Of a stretch of DNA of 64,000 nt, positions 55,944 through 64,000 are shown in pieces (position 1 is the stretch's first letter; each line of letters starts with the position of its first letter). Source of the DNA: Cocos nucifera (Eukaryota > Streptophyta > Magnoliopsida > Arecales > Arecaceae). Made by a program: the position numbers and the translations under genes. The notes beneath the pieces are model-generated. The model searched no databases. It was not told where the DNA came from and saw only the letters and a list, made by a program, of their open reading frames with translations. The stretch spans positions 1-64,000 of the forward strand of contig QRFJ01004873.1 of the NCBI GenBank assembly GCA_006176705.1, written 5' to 3'.

Positions 55944-58211
55944 TGTTAGATGTGTGTCCTAGAAGCCAGATTGGCTATCAGTTATAGTACACTTCTAGGG
56001 ATAATTTTATAATTTTGATTATAAATTAATAAATAGATTATCTTGTATCATAATGTGTATTTAAAAGTGTCTGTGATACATTCTTTGAGTTAATGATAAT
56101 GATAATTCATATTTTCAAGAGTTAAAAGTTTAAAATATGAATTTTCATAATTAACTCATAAACTGCTTCTAACAGTAGGATCACCATGAGGATGGTGATC
56201 AATCCGAAAGATTGGTGTACGATCGCTTTTTGAGGATAGACGTGTCTTAAGTCTATGGTGTGGAGACACTAGAGTGAGAATATATATACTTGTTAAAGAA
56301 CGAGGGCACTAAGCATGACCACCTCGAGTAGTCATAAGAAAGTGTACCTTCTCATCGATGACTGACTTGATGCTGTAGTGGTGTGTCTGATTCTTTGATC
56401 TGAGGTATATCGATAGTTCACCTTGAGGGTGTTATAATTTGACCACACCAAAACTCAAGTCTCCTAGCCATTTGGAATCTTGAGGTGTATGTTGGCTATA
56501 GCATGTTCATTGTAGGAATTGGATTGTACCAATACGAGATCTATCTACCTTGATGGATGAGGAGTAGCCCTATGATAATCATGAGATTGAGTTCATAAGC
56601 CCATGGCCATGGCAAAGTGAAGATGATAGAAAGACTTTCTATTAGGATTTCACATTGGACTCGAATTGAATGATTAATTTATATGACGGACATTGGGTTT
56701 GACGAGTTCACCTTAACCCTAATCCTATTTGCGCACAAGATAGAAGAACCCAATCACATAGATAACTGTACCAAGAGGTTCACTTTCAATTTTGATTGGT
56801 TGCCACCATATACTACTAGGTGTCACTGGTGGATTTTGGGAGCAATTAGGATGATTTTGATGATCAATCATTCTAATTGTGTGAATCAAAAAAGTCTTGA
56901 TCCATTGAAAGGTGTTTCGATGATGTTGATGATGGAGATCGCGACATATCTCATTATCACATAGAATTGAACCTAACTAGATCATACAAACAAGGGTTTG
57001 GGTTTGGATGTCATCAATTGAGCTAAGCCAGTTTGATTGATTAGGATTAGATCCAATTATGTTCAAGGTAATCATGCTAGCACATGATTGAGCCTAACTT
57101 TCTCCTTCTGAAATCTTTCTGATTCATCACAATCAAGTAAAATTTGATTTAACTCATTTTTATATTTTGAATAAATTTATTTTGATCTGACTGAAATAAA
57201 TCTGGATCAAATTAATTATAGAAATTAAATCCATTCATAGTCAAATTGGACTAGGGTCAAAAGTTGACCTATTTAAGAGAATTGAGGGTCACCTGATCAG
57301 ATGCTTCTAAAAAATTCTTTAGAAGTTATTTTGACATAATTTTGGATATGTGATAGAGCATGAGTTATGTATTGGGTATACTAAATTTCATGGTTTTTGG
57401 AGGTGTGTAGACTGAGTTATGATAGAGTTTGATTTGGATCAAACTCTTAAGGGAAGAGTCCTAGGCATAGTGGACTCTTCCTTATCTATTCATGCCGACA
57501 TCTTTTTGAATTATTTTTAGAAAAAAAAATAGATAAAATTTGGTGGTTTTTCATGGAGAATAAGTCCTAGAATCCTAATGATAAAATAAATAAGTTATTT
57601 CGATCAAAAGGGACTCTAAGTAGGCATTGGACATAAAATCTTTTCTCATGTCAAAGTGCATTTAACGCAAGAAATAATTTTCCATGCCCAAAGTCTGCCA
57701 TCCCAAATATTCCACACCCCCTATATCCTTTCTCTTCTTCTCTTCTACAAGCCTAAAAGGTTAGGCATAAATCTAAGAAGAAGGTCTAAGATTTTTGGTA
57801 CAATATTTAGGATCTATGCGATGGTGTTCGTATAACGGACGGGCTGCCTTCATAAATAGTTTTGAAGGTTCTTCGGATCAGGTCCAAATTTGATTTTTGG
57901 AGAAAAGGTTCGTGAGGAGAAGATGTTCAGATCCTCTCTGAGTGGATACTGATAGAGGCTAGGTGCGTGCGTGGCTCCTTCTAGAACCTTAGGAATCAAT
58001 AGGATCATTGCAGGATAATTAGATTATCCAATTAGGTACTTTAAATTAAATCTAATTTAATTTTAATTTTTAATTTTTAATATTAGATTATCATGATTAT
58101 ATTTGATAACTCTTATATCTAATCAAATTTTTTAGAAATTTTTAAAAAAATCTTTCTTAGATCTGATCAAATCTGCACGATCCTACGGTGGAAAATAGTG
58201 TTTTTCCTTCA
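55944..58211 (+). repeat. 5' LTR of element J
   Basis: 2268 bp, TGTTAGATGTGTGTCC to TTTTCCTTCA. Hairpin arms GGAAGAGTCC (57452-57461) and GGACTCTTCC (57472-57481) are a perfect 10-bp stem. The W-box cluster of F is absent; one TTGACC near a GGTCAAAAG remains at about 57248-57265. Confidence 0.92.
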
Positions 58212-58213
58212 GC

Positions 58214-58225
58214 TGATATCAGAGC
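58214..58225 (+). other. Primer-binding site of element J
   Basis: TGATATCAGAGC has one transition relative to the consensus, two bases after the LTR end. Confidence 0.85.
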
Positions 58226-59510
58226 TGCGTTAGCAGTTCTTCAGATCTACCGTAGATCTAATTTTATTTTTATTTATGATATGATATTAAAAGATTTTAG
58301 ATGTCACACTAAATATGATTAGATCTAAAATTAGAAAATTAAAAATTAAATAATTTAGATCTAATATGTATGAGATGCATGACTAGACTAGGTATAGAAT
58401 GAATCTATGTGTAGTCTAGTATTATCATGTATTTAATTTGATTAAACTTGATTTTAGATTTATTTAATTTTTATTTTTTTGATGTTATAATTATTGTAAT
58501 TATATGTAAAAAAATAGAAAATAAAATTTTTAATTTTTGATTTATTCATATGAGATATGAAAAATGAATGCTTAGACTAGTCATAGAATAGTTCTATAAG
58601 ATGTCTAGAATAGTTTAAATTTTGATATGATCAAATTTTAAATTTTATTTTTTAAATTTAATATGTGATATTTCAGATCTGAAAGTATAAATATTGATGA
58701 TACCTGAGATGTATGCAAGACATGTATTAGTTAGATCTTTTTATATGTGATATATGATCTAACTAGTTTTATAGTAAAAAATTATATTTCTAATTAAGAA
58801 GTTTTCCATGGCCATTCGGTTATAAGAATAAAGTAGGATTTAAAGGCCCTCTCCTTTCATTCAATGAGATGTTCTTATGGCATGCAGAGATGCTACGCGT
58901 TCGTCCTTAATCAAAAATTAAAATTTATTTTTCTACAAAATCCGAGATCCTGAAATCCTAGAATTTCTATTACATATTTTATTCATGAACCCAAAACTTA
59001 ATTAAAAATTAAGATTATAAAATTAATTAGATCTAAAATTATGAATTTTTAGATCTATGATATATTCAAAAAATTGGATTCGAACTTGGGTAGCTTAATT
59101 AGGTCTAGCGGTTGATCAAACCGAATCAAGAGTTGATTAGGTGGGATCAAAGAAAGCTTAGATTTGACCAGCCTAATAGGATTAAGACTGGGTCAAGATC
59201 GAATCACATTGAGATGTGACTCGATCAACTCAAGACCTAATTTGGCTCCACAGTTCGAGCCTGGATTGTAGGCTAACCTAATTGATTCTGATTCGATAAT
59301 TTGGTATCTAAGGTAAGCTTGGTAGATACAATTGACTAGTTTTTAATTGGAAGCTACTCGATCTGAATGCATTCTTGTCAAGTTAGTGGCATATCCCTTG
59401 CATCGATCTTACTTACCTGACCATTTGTATCGGTCTAGTTCTAATTTGAGGTGGCTAACAATTTGAGCCAACCCATGCCACTAGGTTAGTCATAATTATT
59501 ATGAATAAGT
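58226..59510 (+). other. Leader of element J (truncated)
   Basis: No gene. It contains a decayed copy of the leader stem structure (about 58790-58913): inner arms TATAAGAAT and GTTCTTATG, with the outer left arm reduced to TAATTAAG. Confidence 0.8.
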
Positions 59511-60126
59511 TGTAAGCTCAGAAGTGGCACTCCCAAGTCTTGAAAACATGAGAAAATAGGTCATGAGAAAATGGAAGCGAGTCGGAAGAAAAATTAGTCT
59601 AAATAGTAAAGTTCAGAAATTGGATCGGCTCACTCTGAGACTGAGCCGATTCAGTTGGAAACTGGGTCGGCTCAATCCAGAATTTGGTCAGCTAGGTCTC
59701 AGAGAAAAATCTAGATAGAGATCAGTATTTTTGGGCTATTGGCATGACACACAACTTGGTTAGCTCAGTTTGGGACTAAGCCGACCCAGTCGTAGGTTAG
59801 TCGGCTCAATTTAAAACTAGGTCAGCTCAGTTTTCGTGGGTTATTATTTTGTGTACGTTGGTTATTTTGGTTTGGAGAATTTTTCTATGAGCTTGGGCTT
59901 GACCCTTTGTAAAGTATATATACTGAAAACTGATCAAGGTTGTAAGAGTGTTGAAAGATACTGAATAAAAGCTCTTTTCTCCCAAAAATCTCTTCATCTC
60001 TTCTTCTCTATTCTTTGATTTATTTGATCATACTTTTATAGAGATCTCTGAGAAGTACTTTCTTATTGCTTGGCTAATCATCGACAGCCACACCGATCCA
60101 TATAGGAAGAGCGCATATTTCCAATA
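59511..60126 (+). repeat. 5' LTR of element I
   Basis: About 616 bp, TGTAAGCTCAG to TTCCAATA (decayed TTCCAACA, as in G). Eight variants of TCGGCTCA or its reverse lie at about 59625-59835. TATA box TATATATA at 59915-59922. Confidence 0.8.
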
Positions 60127-60128
60127 TT

Positions 60129-60140
60129 TCATATCAGAGC
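60129..60140 (+). other. Decayed primer-binding site of element I
   Basis: TCATATCAGAGC where TGGTATCAGAGC is expected; GG has become CA. Confidence 0.7.
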
Positions 60141-60398
60141 AGTGTTGCATGGAAGAAAGGAAGACACCTAGGATTTACTACATCCAAGATCTGTTGCATT
60201 AAGTTTTATCCTAAAACTTTTAGTTTGCTTCATGGTTGTCTCTAGATTAAGGTGGAGATTATTTACACGGAGGAACGATGATACAAAAGTTTGGAAAGAG
60301 GATCTAGGGCTAGTTAGATCTTCTGTGAAGGGTACTTTTACTGGTGTGTGATCGTGAAGGGTGTTAGGGATCTGTTCTTTACTTGTTTGAAGTCATGG

Positions 60399-61095
60399 GA
60401 TCAAGTGGATTCAAGATGAATTTTGAGAAGTTTGATGGCAAGAAAAACTTTACCCTATGGTAGCAAAGAGTAAAGGATTTGTTGGTTCAGTAGAGGATCT
60501 GAGGATTGGGAAGAGTCGGAGGAAATTGCTTTTAGCGCAATCCGGATGTGCTTGGTCGATTAGGTTTTGCCTAAGGTTTGCATAGAGACTATGACAAAGG
60601 GGCTCTAAGATAGATCGGAGAACACACACATGGTGAAGAACATAACGAACAAGCTATGGTTGAAGAAACAACTGTATAGTCTAAGGATGCCCGAAGGCGG
60701 AGATCTTGTTGCACATATCCAAAGGTTCAATCAGGTGTATTCTGAGGTGATGAGTTTGGATGAGAAGATTGATGAGGAGGATGGGGCATTGCTGCTATTA
60801 TGTTTTCTCCTAGGTTCGTATGATGGTCTCATAATAATTCTAGTTTATGAAAAGGAGATCCTAAACTATGAAGAGATTATTGGTGTGCTCAGATCAAATG
60901 AGCAAAGGGAGAAGATCTACAAGGGAGACCCTAAGTCTAAGATCTTGGCTATGAACGAAAGATAGAAAAGATCAAAGGAGAAGACAAGAGAAAAATAAAA
61001 GGGCAGGTCAAATTCTCGAGATCAAAGAAAGATGACATTGAAATATTATAAATGTCATCAGCCTGGACACCTAAGGAGGGATTGTCTTCTTTTGA
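60399..61095 (+). pseudogene. gag: gag of element I (broken)
   Basis: The frame starts MGSSGFKMNFEKFDGKKNFTLW, followed by TAG where Gln or Trp is expected, and a frame change. The open piece 60630-60965 reads KNITNKLWLKKQLYSLRMPEGGDLVAHIQRF, DEKIDEEDGALLLLCFL and GVLRSNEQREK, the conserved capsid core. The zinc knuckle near 61038-61080 reads YYKCHQPGHLRRDC: the first Cys is Tyr, the rest intact. Confidence 0.87.
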
Positions 61096-62152
61096 GATCA
61101 GAAAAAGAAAAGGCCAGCAAGGGAGATGATACAGCTTCTGTGAGCAGTGGAGAAGGCCTGCTAGTTATATTAGATGGATCCATAGAGAGAGATACTATAT
61201 GGATATTAGATTCAGCATGCTCGCACCACTATACTTCTCATCGAAAGTGGTTTGCTACCTACCAGAAGGTCGATGGTGGAAGTGTCAGCCTTAGAGATGA
61301 TCATCCCTATAAAGTAGCTAAAATTAGCTCTATCAGGGTGAGGATGTATGATGGGATTATTCATACATTATCAAATGTCAGGCATGTACTGGAGTTAAAA
61401 AAAAAAATTATTTCTTTGGGCTACTTGGAGGAGCAGGGTTATGCTTTTAGTAGCTAGGCTGGGAGTGGATATTTGAAAATTTTTAAGAGAGCTTTGGTGG
61501 TGATGAGAGGTAGAAGACTAAGCAACAATCTTTACAAAATAGAAGGCTCAGTGGTAAATGATAGTGCAGAGGTGCTAGTAGCGGCACAAAAGGAGCACAT
61601 TTTATATCGACTGTGGCACTATTGGATGGATCATATGAGTGACCGTGGGCTCACAAAACTAAGCAGAAGAGGTATAATCCCAGCCCTGAAGAAAGAGGGC
61701 ACAGATCTTTGTGAGCCATGTATCTTTGGCAAACAGTATAAGATGAAATTTGCCAGAAGTATGAAGCACAGTGAGGGAGTGCTAGATTTAGTGCACTCGG
61801 ATGTGTGGGGACCAGCTCCTGTATCTACTAGAGGTGGAGCAAAATACTTTATTACTTTCATTGATGATTTCTTAAGGAAGGTATGGGTTTATCTGATTAG
61901 AGAAAAATTAGAGGTGCTTGTCTGTTTAGAGCTTAGAGAGCTGAAGTAGGGAAGGAGTTAGGAAGATAGGTAAAGTGTCTGAGGTCGGATAATGGAGTGG
62001 ACTATACTAGCCTGGAGTTCAGGAGGTATTGTGAGGAAAATGGGATCAAATGCCATTACACGGTGAGGATGACTCTCCAACAGAATGGTGTCGCGGAGTG
62101 GATGAACCGAATACTGATCGAGAAGGCATGGAGTTTGAGGCTACAGACATCA
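61096..62152 (+). pseudogene. pol: protease and integrase region of element I (broken, truncated by H)
   Basis: 61032-61457 holds the protease signature IWILDSACSHHYT (Ala for Gly after DS) and the linker SNVRHVLELKKKIISLGYLEEQGY, ending in a TAG. 61473-61949 holds the pre-integrase domain (LWHYWMDHMSDRGLTKLSRR, then CEPCIFGKQYKMKF) and integrase (LVHSDVWGPAPVSTRGGAKYFITFIDDFLRKVWVY). After a stop, LRSDNGVDYTSLEF and QQNGVAEWMNRILIEKA follow in other frames to 62152. The LTR of H interrupts it just after the third catalytic block. Confidence 0.88.
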
Positions 62153-64000
62153 TGTTAGATATATGTGCCTTAGAAGCCAGAATTGGCTGACACTTGTAAT
62201 ACACTTCTATGGGCAAAATTGTAATTTTGACTAAAATCAATAAATGGGTTATTTTCTTTCACATATGTGTATTTAGTGTCTGTGATACATCCTTTGAGTT
62301 AATGGTAATGATAATTCATATTTTCAAGAGTTGAAAATTTAAGACATGAATAATCATTATTAACTCATAAATTGCTCCTGACCATAGGATCATCACGAGG
62401 ATGGTGATTGATCCGGAAGGTTGGTGTACAATCACTTCTCTTTAGTAGATGAGTCTTGAGTCTATGGTGTGGAGACACCGGAGCGAGAGTACAGGTACTC
62501 GTTAGAGAACGAGGGCACTGAGCGTGACCACCTCGAGTAGTCATTAGGGAGTCTACCTTCTCGTCAATGACTGACTCGATGCTGCAGTAGTGTGTCTGGT
62601 TCTTTGACCTGAGGATGCATCGGCAGTTCACCTTGAGGGTGTTATAGTTTGACTACACCATTACTCGGTCTCCTAGCCATATGGAACCCTGAGGTGTATG
62701 TTGGCTATGACATGTTCATTGTAGGAACTGGATTGCATCAAGATGGAATCTATCTACCTCGGTGGTAGAGGAGCAGCCCTATGATGATCATGAGAATCAA
62801 GTCCAGAAATCCATGGCCATGGTAGAGTGAAATAATAGAAAGAGTTTCTATTTAGATTTTCACATTGGACTCGAATCGAATGATTACATCATATGACAGA
62901 GACTAGGGTTTGACGAGTTCACCTTAACCCTAATCTGATCGGGGCTCAAGATAGAAGAACTTGAATCACACAGGTAGCTGCACCAAGAGGTTCGCATTCA
63001 GCTCTGATGGGTTGCCACCATATACTGCTAGGTGTCACTGGTGGATTTTGGGAGCAATTAGAATGATTTAGATGATGATCGATCATTCTAGCTGTTCGAA
63101 TCAGAAGAGTTCTGATCCATCGAAAGGAGTTTCGATGATGTCGATGATAGAGATCATGACATATCCCATTACCATACAGAACTGAACCTAACTGGGTCAC
63201 ACAAACAAGGGTTTGAATCTGGTGATCATCAATTGAACTGATCTAGTTCAATTGATCTGAATGAGATTCAATTAGGTTCAAGGAAATCGTGCTAGCACTC
63301 GATTGAACCTAACGTTCTTCTTTTGCTATCATAAATAAGTTGTCCTGTCTGAGCCAAAGGAGTTTGTGCTCAATCAGAGGCCTTCATATGGTCTGACTGG
63401 AGGTTGTCCAAGTCAGAAAAGGTTGTCTTATTATGTAAGACATTACCTACCATTTTTGGTCACCTACCATTTCTTGTTCTTTGACTTTGGTCAAAAGTCT
63501 ACCTTTGACTGGTCAAACGTTGACCATTGACACTTTGACTTTTGACCACATGTCATGCACCTATTGGAGAGCTGGTGGGGGCCTGTCCCCCTGCCAGAAC
63601 CTGGCAAGGAGAAGGGCGCACGCCACCCTAGGCGTGTGCCCAAGTTGGAGGCGCCTAGGAGTCCTTGTTGGACAAGGACTCCATCTCCTTTTTGGATTCC
63701 AATTAGAGTTCTTCTAAGAACCAACTTTGACTGGTCTTAGGCACCCTCTAAGGAGGAATCCAGGGGACTCTATTCCCACCAATCAGATTTAGATCTGATT
63801 TCACAAAGGGTTGTGATTGGTTGGGAAGAAGAGGAGTTGGATCACAGCTTAGTCTATAAATAAGACCCTGCGCCCAACTCAGATTTAAGATTCAATTTGA
63901 GAAACCCCATGCCCCAAGGCTGCCTCTCCCCTCCTTCTCCATGCCAAAGTCTCTTCTCCCTTGCTCTCCACGTCCAAAAGGAGTTTTGGACCTTGGTTGG
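62153..64000 (+). mobile_element. Element H: Angela-type LTR, runs off the right edge
   Basis: It begins TGTTAGATATATGTGCC after CATCA (62148-62152, probable target duplication) and follows the F LTR closely over 1.85 kb, including the W-box cluster (63481-63547), hairpin (63658-63682) and TATA box (63855-63862). Differences from the F LTRs are few, so H is also young. Whether a full element or a solo LTR follows cannot be seen. Confidence 0.93.

Larger units (their letters stand above)
55944..59510 (+). mobile_element. Element J: Angela-type, 5' LTR and leader only
   Basis: LTR 55944-58211, primer-binding site 58214, leader to 59510, where element I interrupts it. AATCT (55939-55943) is the left target duplication in K; the right one is outside. 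The LTR middle matches C, not F or A. The leader aligns with F up to about 37155 of F. Confidence 0.88.
59511..62152 (+). mobile_element. Element I: Tork-like Copia, 5' part, interrupted by H
   Basis: LTR 59511-60126, decayed primer-binding site, gag from 60399, protease and integrase to 62152, where H begins. TAAGT (59506-59510) is the left target duplication in J. Protein motifs are of the Tork (Tnt1-type) lineage and related to G. RT, RNase H and 3' LTR would be right of H, outside the window. Confidence 0.85.

Overview
This window looks like intergenic heterochromatin from a flowering plant, probably a monocot. A palm-like genome is my guess from the family mix, held at low confidence. 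I found no host protein gene, tRNA or rRNA. Almost every base belongs to LTR retrotransposons inserted into one another. They are Ty1/Copia of three kinds: Angela/BARE-like, Tork-like and SIRE-like. A degraded stretch at 47.5-51.5 kb resembles the tail of a Ty3/Gypsy Tat-type element. Lineage names rest on domain and LTR-end motifs read by eye, not on a search.

Left tower (1-47512). Element G (Tork-like, gag only) has C (Angela-like, minus) in its 5' LTR. C was hit by A (plus) in its integrase region and by F (plus) in its 5' LTR. A was hit by D (minus) in its 5' LTR and by B (plus) in its 3' LTR. D was hit by E (plus) in its leader and by a further minus-strand copy, now a solo LTR, in its own LTR. 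The deepest chain is G > C > A > D > E. Perfect 5-bp target duplications with both ends in view support F (AGAAC), B (ATGTT) and the solo LTR (CCTAT).

Centre (47513-51546). A tandem array with a period of about 136 bp is followed by minus-strand coiled-coil pseudogenes of the extra-ORF type carried by Tat-lineage Gypsy elements.

Right tower (51547-64000). K (SIRE-like, minus; reverse transcriptase deleted, extra 3' ORF) was hit by J (Angela-like), J by I (Tork-like) and I by H (an LTR running off the window).

How the parts work. Each element originally had LTR promoter, tRNA-Met primer-binding site, leader, gag, protease, integrase, RT and RNase H, purine tract and LTR. All are now broken. 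The best-preserved coding stretch is the RT-RNase H frame of F (39497-41305), but F has lost its protease by deletion and its gag is frameshifted, so it could only move with proteins supplied by other copies.

The most interesting signals are non-coding: a leader RNA stem structure kept in five Angela-type elements; a U3 hairpin kept with compensatory changes across LTR subfamilies; eight WRKY-type W-box cores in 66 bp of the youngest LTR promoter; a palindrome shared between the K LTR and a putative internal promoter of its extra ORF; and head-to-head LTR pairs that could produce long hairpin RNA.
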